A stretch of DNA of 64,000 nucleotides from the NCBI GenBank assembly GCA_031551765.1, contig JAVBNC010000010.1, positions 28,838-92,837 of the forward strand. The letters run 5' to 3'. Positions 47,077-55,797 of the stretch are shown in pieces; the stretch's first letter is position 1; every line of letters begins with the position of its first letter. The DNA is from JAVBNC01 sp031551765. GTDB lineage: Bacteria; Desulfobacterota; Desulfovibrionia; Desulfovibrionales; Desulfovibrionaceae. The notes below the pieces were generated by a model. The model ran no database searches. It saw only the letters and a program-made list of their open reading frames with translations, and was not told where the DNA came from. The position numbers and the translations under genes were made by a program.

Positions 47077-48438
47077 TTACTCCATTAAAACCGTCTTTGC
47101 GAACATAGCTGATTCCAAGGCTTCGTCAAGTGTTGGGTGGGCAAAAATAACGGTTCTCACATCTTTTTTTTGCCACTGTTGTGTCACCGCGACCGCTCCC
47201 AATGTCACCAGGTGGGAGACTCCATGGCCTACGGCAGTAATGGACCGCATTTGTCCATTAACCCAGGCAATCTTTATAAAGCCCTGGCTTGCGCCGTAGC
47301 TTTGGCATATTGGATTAGAGATAAGTTCGGAACGGGAAATGTATACCTCTTCCCCGGCAGCTTGTAGTTGCCGTGCCGTGGGTCCGGCCCGCATCACTTC
47401 CATATGACCATAAATGCAAGAAGGCATTACAGTGTCAGTATATGCTTCCCGCAGTTCGCCTGCAGCGTGGGCCACCGCATAATGGGCCTGGTGGTCCGCC
47501 GCATGGGCCAATAGCACGCGGCCGTTGACGTCCCCCACTGCATGAATGTTTTTCCCGGCGCGCAGTTGCTCGTCCACGCGGATAAAACCGCGTTTGTCCA
47601 GAGATATACCGGCCGCGTCACAGTTCAGCCCCGCGCTGGCGGGCGTTCTGCCCACAGCCACAAGGGATTTATCCGCGCTGATGGTCTCCCCGTCCTCAAA
47701 GGTCAGTACGCTGCGGCCGTCCCTGGTTTCCAGGGAAGCCACCTTGCGGCCCGTGTGGATGGTCCAGCCGGAACGTTGATGGTGCTTCTTCAAAAGCTCC
47801 ATAACGTCCTCGTCCTCGTTGGCGGCCAGACGGGGCAGGGCTTCAACCAAGGTGATTTTGCTGCCGAAACGATGGAAGATATCCCCCATTTCCAAGCCGA
47901 TGGCGCCGCCCCCGATAATGATCAGGCTTTCCGGCGCTTCCTTGAGGTTCAACATGGCCGACGAACCCATGATGGACGCGCCGTCCGGCTTGAGGCCGGG
48001 GAAAAAGGCCGGGGTGGAACCGGTGGCCACTATACAGGTTTTGAAGTGCAGTTCCTGCTCGTTTTCACCGCCTAAGCGCACTGTATCCGGCCCGCTGAAC
48101 GCGGCGCGGCCGTGGATAAGCGAGACGCCCGCCTCTTCCAGGCGTTTGCGCAGGGCTTCCCGGCTGGCCTTGACGTACTTGTCCTTGCGGTCCTGCAGGG
48201 CGGCAAGGGAGAAGCGCAGTTCCCCTTCCGCGCACTTGTATTTTTTCTGTGCCGCGAACAGGTCCAGCGAAGCCGTGCCGCCAATCAGGAACTTGGTGGG
48301 GATGCAGCCGGAATTCAGGCAGGTGCCGCCGGGAAAGCAGGCTTCCACCAGCACGGTTTTGAGGCCCCGGGCGGCCCCTTCAAAGGCCGCCCGGGTTCCG
48401 CCTGGTCCCGCGCCAAGCACGAGAAGATCACATGTCAT
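47077..48438 (-). CDS. lpd: Dihydrolipoyl dehydrogenase
   Basis: 453 aa. FAD-binding LLVLGAGPGGTRAAFEGA, redox-active GGTCLNSGCIPTKFL (two Cys), NAD-binding SLIIIGGGAIGLEMGDIF, and HAVGDVNGRVLLAHAA. The dimer interface has a C-terminal His-Glu region HPTLDEAL. Serves the glycine cleavage system as L protein, judging by its position next to gcvPB, which it overlaps by 11 nt. Confidence 0.93.
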   Translation of the reverse strand: MTCDLLVLGAGPGGTRAAFEGAARGLKTVLVEACFPGGTCLNSGCIPTKFLIGGTASLDLFAAQKKYKCAEGELRFSLAALQDRKDKYVKASREALRKRLEEAGVSLIHGRAAFSGPDTVRLGGENEQELHFKTCIVATGSTPAFFPGLKPDGASIMGSSAMLNLKEAPESLIIIGGGAIGLEMGDIFHRFGSKITLVEALPRLAANEDEDVMELLKKHHQRSGWTIHTGRKVASLETRDGRSVLTFEDGETISADKSLVAVGRTPASAGLNCDAAGISLDKRGFIRVDEQLRAGKNIHAVGDVNGRVLLAHAADHQAHYAVAHAAGELREAYTDTVMPSCIYGHMEVMRAGPTARQLQAAGEEVYISRSELISNPICQSYGASQGFIKIAWVNGQMRSITAVGHGVSHLVTLGAVAVTQQWQKKDVRTVIFAHPTLDEALESAMFAKTVLME

Positions 48439-49873
48439 CGGTCAGCACCATCTCTTTGGCCGCTTTTGTTTCGTCCAGCCGCCGCCGGGGCAGGGTGACG
48501 GGCGCCGCGAGCACGGAAGCCGGATCGTTATGGGCCGTTTTAATGATCTCTATGAGATCGGCGCAGAAACGGTCCAGGGTTTCCTTGCTCTCCGTTTCCG
48601 TGGGCTCGAACATCAGGCATTCCTTGACGATGAGCGGGAAATAGATGGTGGGCGCGTGATAGCCCTTGTCCAGCAGGGCTTTTGCCAGGTCCAGGGCATG
48701 CACGCCGTGTTCCCCCAGCTTGGAGGCGGAAGCCACGAATTCGTGCATGCAGATGCGGTCGTAAGGCACTTCCAGGTACTTATCCAGAAGCTTGCGCATG
48801 TAGTTGGCGTTGAGCACCGCGTAGTCGCTGGCTCTGGCCAGGCCTTCCTTGCCCAGGCGCAGCATGTAGGCCAGCGCGCGCAACGTGATGCTGAAGTTGC
48901 CGTAAAAGGGCGCCACGTTGCCGATGGATTGCGGCACGTCAAAGGTCAGGCCGAAGCAGCCTTCGCTTTTGCGCACCACCCTGGGCGTGGGCAGGAAGGG
49001 GATGAGCCGGTCGGAAACGCCCACCGGGCCCGCGCCGGGGCCGCCGCCGCCGTGCGGGGTGCCCATGGTTTTGTGCAGATTGAGGTGCACGACGTCAAAG
49101 CCCACGTCGCCCACGCGCATGCGGCCCATGATGGCGTTGAAGTTAGCGCCGTCGTAGTAGAGCAGCGCGTCCACAGCGCGGATTTTGGCCACGATTTCCG
49201 GCAAATGGCACTCGAACAGGCCCAGAGTGTTGGGGCAGGTCATCATCACGGCGGCCACGGAATCATCCAGCACGGCGGCCAGGGCTTCCGGGTCCACCAT
49301 GCCGTCCTTGGATTCGATGTTCACCACTTCATACCCGGCCAGGGCGGCCGTAGCGGGGTTGGTGCCGTGGGCGGAATCCGGGCAGATTACCTTGGTTTTC
49401 TTGTTGCCCTTGGCCCGGTGGTAGGCGGCGATAAGCAGCGCGCCCGTCAGTTCGCCCTGCGCACCGGCCATGGGGTGCAAGGTAAAGGCCTGCATGCCCG
49501 TGACTTCGCAAAGCATTTTTTCCGTCAGCCACATGGCTTCCAGCGCGCCCTGGGAAAGGCTTTCGCCGCAGGGCAGCTGGGGCAGCAGCGGGTGGGGCCG
49601 GGAAAGGCCGGGCAGGGCGGACGTGGCTTCCGTGAACTTGGGGTTGTACTTCATGGTGCAGGATCCCAGGGGATAGAAATTGGAATCCACGCTGAAGTTG
49701 CGACGGGAGAGGCAGGTAAAGTGGCGCACCACGTCCAGTTCGGAAAGTTCCGGCAGGGCGGGCGGCCGCTTGCGCAGCAGTTCCTTGGGCAGCATGGCGG
49801 CCGCGTCGCAGCAGGGTTTCTGGGGCACTACCCCCGTACGGCCGGGAACGGATTGGGCGAATACGGTTTTCAC
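48428..49873 (-). CDS. gcvPB: Glycine dehydrogenase (decarboxylating) subunit 2
   Basis: 481 aa. The PLP-binding Lys is in VHLNLHKTMGTPHGGGGPG. Other motifs: YPLGSCTMKYNPK, ICPDSAHGTNPATAALAG, YDGANFNAIMG. One half of the split P protein that decarboxylates glycine. Overlaps gcvPA and lpd. Confidence 0.96.
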   Translation of the reverse strand: MKTVFAQSVPGRTGVVPQKPCCDAAAMLPKELLRKRPPALPELSELDVVRHFTCLSRRNFSVDSNFYPLGSCTMKYNPKFTEATSALPGLSRPHPLLPQLPCGESLSQGALEAMWLTEKMLCEVTGMQAFTLHPMAGAQGELTGALLIAAYHRAKGNKKTKVICPDSAHGTNPATAALAGYEVVNIESKDGMVDPEALAAVLDDSVAAVMMTCPNTLGLFECHLPEIVAKIRAVDALLYYDGANFNAIMGRMRVGDVGFDVVHLNLHKTMGTPHGGGGPGAGPVGVSDRLIPFLPTPRVVRKSEGCFGLTFDVPQSIGNVAPFYGNFSITLRALAYMLRLGKEGLARASDYAVLNANYMRKLLDKYLEVPYDRICMHEFVASASKLGEHGVHALDLAKALLDKGYHAPTIYFPLIVKECLMFEPTETESKETLDRFCADLIEIIKTAHNDPASVLAAPVTLPRRRLDETKAAKEMVLTDDM

Positions 49874-51201
49874 AGGATGCCTCCGAGAAATGCGGCCAGC
49901 TTTTCAATGGACGCGGACTGGGTTTTTTCCGTGCAGGCCACCAGCAAAACGTTATCCATGTCCTTGTACCAGAGGCTCACGGGTATGCCGGGCACGATTT
50001 TTTCCTTGATCATGGCTTCGGTCACTTCTCGGGCGGACTTGGGCAGGCGCAGGGCGAATTCGTTGCCGAAAGGCGCGTCGTTGAGCGGCTTGATGCCGGG
50101 CAGGGTGAGAAGAGCCTTGCGGGCTTCGCGCGCTTTGGCCATGCTGTGTTCCGCGGTGCGGGCAAGCCCCGCCGGGCCGAGCAGGCACAGGTGGATAAGG
50201 GCGCGCAGCGCGCACAGCGCCTGGTTGGAGCAGATGTTGGACGTGGCTTTCGCCCGCCGGATATGCTGTTCCCGGGCTTGGAGCGTGAGCACGTAGCTGG
50301 TTCTGCCTTCCAGGTCCACGGTGCGGCCCACGATGCGGCCGGGCATTTGCCGGGCCAGCGCCTTGGTGCAGGTCATGACGCCCAGGTACGGCCCGCCGAA
50401 AGCCAGCGGCAGCCCCACGGACTGGCCGTCCGCCGTGGCTATGTCCGCCCCCATCTCGCCGGGGGTTTTGAGCACGGACTGCAGCACCGGGTAGGCGGAA
50501 AGAATGGAGAGTGCGCCGCTTTTCCTGGCGGCCGCGAACAGGTCCGTGTAATCGTCCACCACCCCGAAAAAGTTGGGGTTCTGCACGATGACGGCGGCGC
50601 AGTTCCCGCCCATGGCCTTTTCCAGCGCGGCCTTGTCGGAAACGCCGTCCCTGTGCGGGACGATGACGATGTCCAGGTCCAGGTTGGCGGTCAGCGTGTG
50701 CAGCATGACGCGGTACAGGGGGTTGGCCGCCTCGTCCACCACCAGCTTGTGGCGCTTGGTGGCCCGCACGGCCATCATGGCCGATTCAAAGATGGCGCTG
50801 CCCCCGTCGTAGACCGAAGCGTTGGCCAGGTCCATGTCCAGCAGGCGGCACATGGCGGTCTGGTATTCAAAAATGGCCTGCAGCGTGCCTTGCGAGGCTT
50901 CCGGCTGATAGGGGGTGTAGGCGGTGTAGAATTCCCCCCTGGAAGAGAGGGCGTCCACGGCCTTGGGAATGGCGTGGTCGTAAAACCCGCCGCCCAGAAA
51001 ATGAAAGCCGCCGCATTTGTTGGCGTCGGCCAGTTTTTCCATGTACGCGCAGGTTTCGAATTCGCTCAGTCCCGCGGGCAGGTCAAAGCTTTTGGGCCGC
51101 ATGGCCTGGGGGATATCCGCGAACAGGTCGTCCATGCTTTTTACGCCCACGGTTTCAAGCATGGCCGCGAGCTCTTGCTGGGTATGAGGAATAAAAGGCA
51201 T
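49870..51201 (-). CDS. gcvPA: Glycine dehydrogenase (decarboxylating) subunit 1
   Basis: 443 aa. FIPHTQQELAAMLETVGV, FYTAYTPYQPEASQGTLQAIFEYQ, NASVYDGGSAIFESAMMA, FGGPYLGVMTC, TSNICSNQALCALRA. The first half of the P protein. ATGA overlap with gcvPB and 86 bp after gcvH. Confidence 0.96.
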   Translation of the reverse strand: MPFIPHTQQELAAMLETVGVKSMDDLFADIPQAMRPKSFDLPAGLSEFETCAYMEKLADANKCGGFHFLGGGFYDHAIPKAVDALSSRGEFYTAYTPYQPEASQGTLQAIFEYQTAMCRLLDMDLANASVYDGGSAIFESAMMAVRATKRHKLVVDEAANPLYRVMLHTLTANLDLDIVIVPHRDGVSDKAALEKAMGGNCAAVIVQNPNFFGVVDDYTDLFAAARKSGALSILSAYPVLQSVLKTPGEMGADIATADGQSVGLPLAFGGPYLGVMTCTKALARQMPGRIVGRTVDLEGRTSYVLTLQAREQHIRRAKATSNICSNQALCALRALIHLCLLGPAGLARTAEHSMAKAREARKALLTLPGIKPLNDAPFGNEFALRLPKSAREVTEAMIKEKIVPGIPVSLWYKDMDNVLLVACTEKTQSASIEKLAAFLGGIL

Positions 51202-51234
51202 GTATCCTCCACAAAGGGCTGGAACTGGTGTCTG

Positions 51235-51285
51235 AAAAACGCGGCGGCCAGCCTTTTACGGCGGGCCGCCCCGGATAAGCGGCGT
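51235..51285 (-). terminator. Hairpin and T tract after gcvH
   Basis: On the minus strand AAAACGCCGC..., an inner stem GGCGGCC/GGCCGCC and GCGTTTTT. A likely attenuator between gcvH and gcvPA, which could keep gcvH mRNA more abundant than that of the large subunits. Confidence 0.45.
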
Positions 51286-51286
51286 T

Positions 51287-51670
51287 TTAGTGGGCTTCGC
51301 TGGCTGCGAGCTCTTCGTACTTTTCCGCGGATAGCAGACCAGTGGGGGAAGACAGCAGCTTGACCCGGATCAGCCAGCCGTTTTCATAGGGGGATTCGTT
51401 GATAAGTTCGGGGCTGGTTTCCAGTTCGGTATTTATTTCCAGCACTTCTCCGGTAACCGGGGAATATATTTCGCTGGCCGCTTTCACGGACTCCACGGAA
51501 CCCATTTCCTGGGCGCTCTGCAGCATGGTGCCGGGCACGGGCAGGTCCACGAAAGTGATGTCGCCGAGCTGATCCTGGGCGAACGCCGTGATGCCGATGA
51601 CAGCTTCGTCGCCTTCAATGCGCACCCATTCGTGGGTGGGGGAATAGTACAGGTCTTCAGGGGTGTTCAT
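51287..51670 (-). CDS. gcvH: Glycine cleavage system H protein
   Basis: 127 aa from ATG 51670 with AGGAG before it; the longer upstream frame is not coding-like. YSPTHEWVRIEGDEAVIGIT, and the lipoylated Lys in SVESVKAASEIYSPVTGEV. Carries the aminomethyl group. No gcvT is found next to it, so T protein must be encoded elsewhere. I see no glycine riboswitch in the 200 bp before it. Confidence 0.95.
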   Translation of the reverse strand: MNTPEDLYYSPTHEWVRIEGDEAVIGITAFAQDQLGDITFVDLPVPGTMLQSAQEMGSVESVKAASEIYSPVTGEVLEINTELETSPELINESPYENGWLIRVKLLSSPTGLLSAEKYEELAASEAH

Positions 51671-51875
51671 TATGGCTCTCCTGGTGGAATGATAGGAAAT
51701 CTTTTTAACGTTGCGGAAAGAAGATATCCACTGATAGCCTGTGCCGCGCTTCGGGGCAAGGGGGAAATAGCGCGAAACGGCAGGCTGCCCGAAAAATCCG
51801 GAGGGGCGGCTTGACCAAATCCCCTGTGTGACGCACAGAGAACAAATCGCAAAACTCATAACGCGGGCACGGGCC

Positions 51876-53027
51876 ATGCCGAACGTCACGCTCTGCACCT
51901 ATACTTTCAACGACGCGCCTTTGACGCACTGCCTCTTGCGCAGCATTGCGGAATGGAGCCGCCGGCCGGACGAGATCGTGCTGGTAGACGACGGTTCAAC
52001 CATTCCGTTTTCTTTGGATGACGCGTACGAGCGCTCCCTGCCGCTGCGCCTCATCCGTTTCCCTGAAAACAAGGGCTTTACGGAAGCCAAGCGCACTGGG
52101 CTTTCCAGCGCCAGCGGGGAGATCATTATTTCTATGGATTGCGATGCTCGCCTGAGCGCTACCTACCTGGAACGTTGCCTAGTGCGGCTGGAACAGCCGG
52201 AAGTGGGCATGGTCAGCGGTTCCAGGGTGGATGACTCGGGTACGGACAGCGTTTCCCGCTACCTGACCTTGTTCGGGCAGAATTATCTGCCGGAAAAGGA
52301 CGGTTTTGTGGACTTCATCCCCGGCCACGCCTTTGCCATGCGCCGCGCGGTGTGGGAAGAGACGGGCGGTTTCGGCGGACACAGCGCCAAAACGGCGGAA
52401 GACCACGCCCTGTGCGCGGCCGTTCTGAAAGCCGGGTACAAGCTGCTGATAGACAGCGGCATACGGGTGCGCCAGGTGCGCTGCCTTTCGCGCCATGCGC
52501 ACTGCCGCCGCCTGTGGGTGTGGCTCAGCCCTGCCCTGTTCGGCACGTTCAGACCCGAACGCGCTGTTGTGGAACAGCTTTCCCTACTGCTGGCGGAACC
52601 CATGCTTGACCGCGCGACTATTATTTCCGGCCGCCGGGATTTTACGTTGTTATATATTGAAGTGCTGTATCTATTGTATATCGTGCTGATGCTCTGCCGG
52701 AAACTTACCGGGCAGGGCGCCTTTTCCGCCGGCGAAGACGCGCGCTTCTGGCGGCAGGCGCGGGATCTGCTGCACTCTCACCCCCGTCTGCTCAACCTGC
52801 TCAAGGCGGATTTGCTGCACATGAAAGCGCTTTCTCCTTCCGCGCTTTCCGCGAACAGCAGCGCGGAAGCGGGGGAGGGCATAGATTGGCGCGAGTTCCT
52901 GGAATGTTTGAACGGTTTTTCCAACTCCGGCCTGTTCTCCTGGCTGGACAGAGAGGGCGTGCCCATCCTGCTGCGTGAGGAAAGCGAGCTGGAGCCGGAT
53001 TTTTCCGCATATACCCTGATGGAATGA
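51876..53027 (+). CDS. Glycosyltransferase family 2
   Basis: 383 aa from ATG 51876 (start unsure; the frame is open to GTG 51828). N-terminal GT2 fold: NVTLCTYTFNDAPLTHCLLRSI, IVLVDDGST, LIRFPENKGFTEAKRTGL, MDCDARLS in place of the usual DxD, and later EETGGFGGHSAKTAEDHALC. A hydrophobic stretch (LLYIEVLYLLYIVLMLC, about residue 265) may contact the membrane. Divergent from gcvH. Probably transfers sugar in surface polysaccharide synthesis. Confidence 0.85.
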   Translation: MPNVTLCTYTFNDAPLTHCLLRSIAEWSRRPDEIVLVDDGSTIPFSLDDAYERSLPLRLIRFPENKGFTEAKRTGLSSASGEIIISMDCDARLSATYLERCLVRLEQPEVGMVSGSRVDDSGTDSVSRYLTLFGQNYLPEKDGFVDFIPGHAFAMRRAVWEETGGFGGHSAKTAEDHALCAAVLKAGYKLLIDSGIRVRQVRCLSRHAHCRRLWVWLSPALFGTFRPERAVVEQLSLLLAEPMLDRATIISGRRDFTLLYIEVLYLLYIVLMLCRKLTGQGAFSAGEDARFWRQARDLLHSHPRLLNLLKADLLHMKALSPSALSANSSAEAGEGIDWREFLECLNGFSNSGLFSWLDREGVPILLREESELEPDFSAYTLME

Positions 53028-53123
53028 GCAAAAGCCTGAAAAAAGCCCTCCGCGCTTCTTCACTTGGCTTTTCACCGGAAAGGCGGTAGAGAAGCCCGCG
53101 ACGTTTTTTTCAGGAGATTTCCC

Positions 53124-54230
53124 ATGGCCCTCAGTATCGGTATCGTGGGGCTGCCCAACGTGGGCAAGTCCACGCTGTTCAACGCCCTGACCAAAGCCCA
53201 GAACGCGGAAGCCGCCAACTACCCCTTCTGCACCATCGAACCCAACAAGGCCACCGTGCCCGTGCCGGACCCCCGCCTGGAACGGCTGGCCGTCCTGGTC
53301 AAGCCGCAGCGCGTGCTGCACGCCACCGTCGATTTCATCGATATCGCCGGGCTGGTGCGCGGGGCCAGCAAAGGCGAAGGGCTGGGCAACCAGTTCCTGG
53401 GCAATATCCGCGAATGCGCCGCCATTGTGGAAGTGGTGCGCTGCTTTGAGGACGAGAATATCACCCACGTGGAGGGCGCCGTGGACCCGGTGCGCGACGT
53501 GGAAGTGATTGAGACCGAACTGCTGCTGGCGGACATCCAGAGCGTGGAAAAACGCCTGGAGCGCGTGAGCAAAATGGCCAAGGGCGACAAGGCCATGCAG
53601 GCCCTGCGCGATGACCTGCAGGCTCTTCTCGCCCATTTGAACGAAGGCAAAAGCGCCGCTCTGTTCGACGGGCCGGACACGGAGTCGTACAAACAAGCCC
53701 TGCGCGAAATGGGTCTGATCACCGCCAAGAAAATCATTCACTGCGCGAACATCGACGAAACCACGTTGGCCGCCGGGGGTGAAAACCGCCATGTAGCCGC
53801 GTTGCGTGAACTGGCCGCCGGACGCGGTTCGGAATTCGTACTCATTTGCGCTAAAATTGAAGAGGAATTGCAGGGCCTGGGCGACGCAGACCAGCAGGAA
53901 ATGCTGGCTTCTTACGGCATTACGGAAAGCGGGTTGGCCACGGTCATCCGCAGCGGTTACCACGCCTTAGGCTTGTGCTCCTATTTTACCGCCGGGGAAA
54001 AAGAAGTGCGGGCCTGGACCATTCAGGAAGGCTGGAAAGGGCCTCAGGCGGCCGGGGTCATCCACACCGACTTTGAGCGCGGCTTTATCCGGGCGGAAGT
54101 CATCAACTTTGAGGACTACATGCGCCTGGGTTCGGAAACCGCCGCCCGCGCCGCCGGGCAGTTGCGCGTGGAGGGCAAGGAATACCTCGTCAAAGACGGG
54201 GATGTGATGCACTTCCTGTTCAACGTGTAA
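53124..54230 (+). CDS. ychF: Ribosome-binding ATPase YchF
   Basis: 368 aa from ATG 53124 (GGAG before it). G1 GLPNVGKSTLFNAL, AANYPFCTIEPN, G3 DIAGLVRGASKGEGLGNQFL, and NMxE replaced region IIHCANIDE. C-terminal TGS domain (YFTAGEKEVRAWTIQEGWKGPQAAGVIHTDFERGFIRAEV). An OBG-type ATPase linked to translation and stress. Confidence 0.97.
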   Translation: MALSIGIVGLPNVGKSTLFNALTKAQNAEAANYPFCTIEPNKATVPVPDPRLERLAVLVKPQRVLHATVDFIDIAGLVRGASKGEGLGNQFLGNIRECAAIVEVVRCFEDENITHVEGAVDPVRDVEVIETELLLADIQSVEKRLERVSKMAKGDKAMQALRDDLQALLAHLNEGKSAALFDGPDTESYKQALREMGLITAKKIIHCANIDETTLAAGGENRHVAALRELAAGRGSEFVLICAKIEEELQGLGDADQQEMLASYGITESGLATVIRSGYHALGLCSYFTAGEKEVRAWTIQEGWKGPQAAGVIHTDFERGFIRAEVINFEDYMRLGSETAARAAGQLRVEGKEYLVKDGDVMHFLFNV

Positions 54231-54232
54231 AA

Positions 54233-54264
54233 AAAACGGGGCGTTCGCAGGAACGTCCCGTTTT
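54233..54264. terminator. Bidirectional terminator between ychF and ferritin
   Basis: AAAACGGGGCGTTC, GCAG, GAACGTCCCGTTTT with one G-T pair. On the minus strand T8 follows, serving ferritin; on the plus strand T4. Confidence 0.88.
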
Positions 54265-54282
54265 GCTTTGTGCTTATGCGCG

Positions 54283-54801
54283 CTATTCAGCGCCGCCGCC
54301 AGCGGCGGCTTCCGCTTCCACAAAGGTGCGGGACGCAAGTTCGCGGTCCAGCATCAGCAGGCCCTGGCCTTCGCCCTTGATAAGCTTGAGGGCGTTGACC
54401 AGGTCGCCGAAGTTCTGCTCTTCTTCCACCTGTTCGGTAATGTACCACTGCAAAAAGATGCGCGTGGCGTGGTCTTTTTCCTTCACCGCCAGGTCGGTCA
54501 GGTTGTTCAGACAGGAGGTGACGAACTGCTCATGCTTGAGCCCGGCCTGCATGGCGTCCAGGGGGTTCTTCCAGGAGGCGGGCGGGGCGTCAATGGCTTT
54601 CAGCGAGATTTTGCCGCCGCGCGCCAGCACGTAGTCGTACATTTTAGTGGCGTGGAACACTTCTTCCTTGGCTTGCACCCGCATCCAGTTGGCAAAGCCG
54701 GGCAGGCCCAGATCGGCGAAATACGCCGACATGGCAAGATACATATAAGAGGAGTAGAACTCGTTCTTTATCTGCTCATTCAAGGCGGGAATAGTTTTCA
54801 T
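54283..54801 (-). CDS. ftnA: Ferritin
   Basis: 172 aa. Four-helix ferritin with ferroxidase residues: Glu in IKNEFYSSYMYLAM, Glu and His in AKEEVFHATKMYDY, then LKHEQFVTSCLNNL and FLQWYITEQVEEEQNFGDLV. It stores iron in the cytoplasm and protects an anaerobe from oxygen. A palindrome overlaps its promoter region. Confidence 0.95.
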   Translation of the reverse strand: MKTIPALNEQIKNEFYSSYMYLAMSAYFADLGLPGFANWMRVQAKEEVFHATKMYDYVLARGGKISLKAIDAPPASWKNPLDAMQAGLKHEQFVTSCLNNLTDLAVKEKDHATRIFLQWYITEQVEEEQNFGDLVNALKLIKGEGQGLLMLDRELASRTFVEAEAAAGGGAE

Positions 54802-54825
54802 GGCAGCTCCTTAAAATAGTCATTA

Positions 54826-54842
54826 TCAGGAATTATTCCTGA
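54826..54842. promoter_or_regulatory. Palindromic operator candidate of the ferritin gene
   Basis: TCAGGAAT, T, ATTCCTGA: a perfect 17-bp palindrome 25 bp before the ferritin start. On the minus strand GATAAT immediately follows and may be the -10. It does not match the classical Fur box well, so the regulator (Fur, PerR or other) is open. Confidence 0.55.
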
Positions 54843-55011
54843 CTGGAATCTTACACGTTTTCTCCGCCAAGGCAAGCGCTACAGCTTGTCAGGCGTTTTT
54901 TTTCTTTTTATACTTGCTCCCAGCCAATGTTTCCGGATGTATTTTCAGATTTTGCTCCGCGCCGTTGCCGTAAGGCGTTCCGCGAGAGCGCTCAGCCGGT
55001 TGGAGGTTCCC

Positions 55012-55212
55012 GTGTGGCAGTCGTCGCGTACGCTTAAGACCAATATTCCCTGCCCTCTTTGCAGCGACCCGCTGACGGCGGAACGAGCCTGCCGGGCGGT
55101 GAGCCTCCACTGCGCGCGTTGCAACAAGCACTTTGCCCTGCGCGACTTTATGGACCACATGGATGACGCACTGGAAGCCTTTGTGTCCGCCGTGCCTTGC
55201 GACAGGGTGTAG
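55012..55212 (+). CDS. Small dual-CxxC protein
   Basis: 66 aa from GTG 55012, with GGAGG six bases before it; the frame is open to 54886 but without such a site. CPLCSDPLTAERACRAVSLHCARCNKHFALRDFMDHMDD holds two CxxC pairs, a zinc ribbon, followed by an acidic helix. I know similar short proteins from Desulfovibrio genomes, without a function. Confidence 0.65.
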   Translation: MWQSSRTLKTNIPCPLCSDPLTAERACRAVSLHCARCNKHFALRDFMDHMDDALEAFVSAVPCDRV

Positions 55213-55224
55213 GGCTGTAAACGC

Positions 55225-55259
55225 AAAACCGCCGCGAGCCTAAAGTCCGCGGCGGTTTT
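55225..55259. terminator. Bidirectional terminator
   Basis: AAAACCGCCGCG and CGCGGCGGTTTT with an 11-nt loop, between the convergent genes 55012-55212 and 55279-55689. Confidence 0.85.
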
Positions 55260-55278
55260 GTGTTGCAAGATATCCCGG

Positions 55279-55689
55279 TCAGGACTTGGCTTCCAGCGGG
55301 ATGCCCAGCGAGCGGATCTCGTCCATCAGCACTTTGTGGTGGATGGGTTTGACCAGGTAGCTGGTGGCGCTGCCCAGAAAGAAGGCGTCGTGCACTTCCT
55401 TGGCGTCGTCCAGACCGGAAATCATGATGACTTTGACGGCGCTGGCCTCCGGAACATTCTTTTCCTTTTCGATTTCGCGTATTTCCCGCAAGGCTTCCTG
55501 GCCGTCGGAGTTGGGCATAAGGATGTCCAGGGTGATGAGATCATAAGGGGCGCCTTCTTTCAAAGCAAGGCGGAACGCCTCAACTGCCTCTTCCCCATCG
55601 GTGGCCACATCCACATAGCCGTACGGATACAAAAAGCGCTGTACCTGAAGGCGGGTTTGGAAGTCGTCGTCCACCACAAGAAATCGCAT
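55279..55689 (-). CDS. Single-domain response regulator (CheY-like)
   Basis: 136 aa. RFLVVDDDFQTRLQVQRFLYP, phosphorylated Asp in LITLDILMPNSDGQEAL, KVIMISGLDD, and Lys in SYLVKPIHHKVL. No output domain and no kinase nearby. Probably signals through protein contact. Confidence 0.9.
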   Translation of the reverse strand: MRFLVVDDDFQTRLQVQRFLYPYGYVDVATDGEEAVEAFRLALKEGAPYDLITLDILMPNSDGQEALREIREIEKEKNVPEASAVKVIMISGLDDAKEVHDAFFLGSATSYLVKPIHHKVLMDEIRSLGIPLEAKS

Positions 55690-55797
55690 GGGGGTTCCCC
55701 TTTTGTCATAAGTCTGTATGAATCTGCATAACGCGCGCGTCCACAGCCCCGCTATGGATTCAGAATCTACAGGCGCGACTGCGATTCGTCAACAGCG

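Noticed and set aside
47819..50296. 825-codon plus frame
   Set aside because: Shadow of lpd and gcvPB/gcvPA, caused by GC-rich third codon positions.
51671..51875. Glycine riboswitch before gcvH
   Set aside because: The conserved glycine-riboswitch core is not found on the minus strand; only a weak promoter (TTGCCC-17-TATCAG) is seen.
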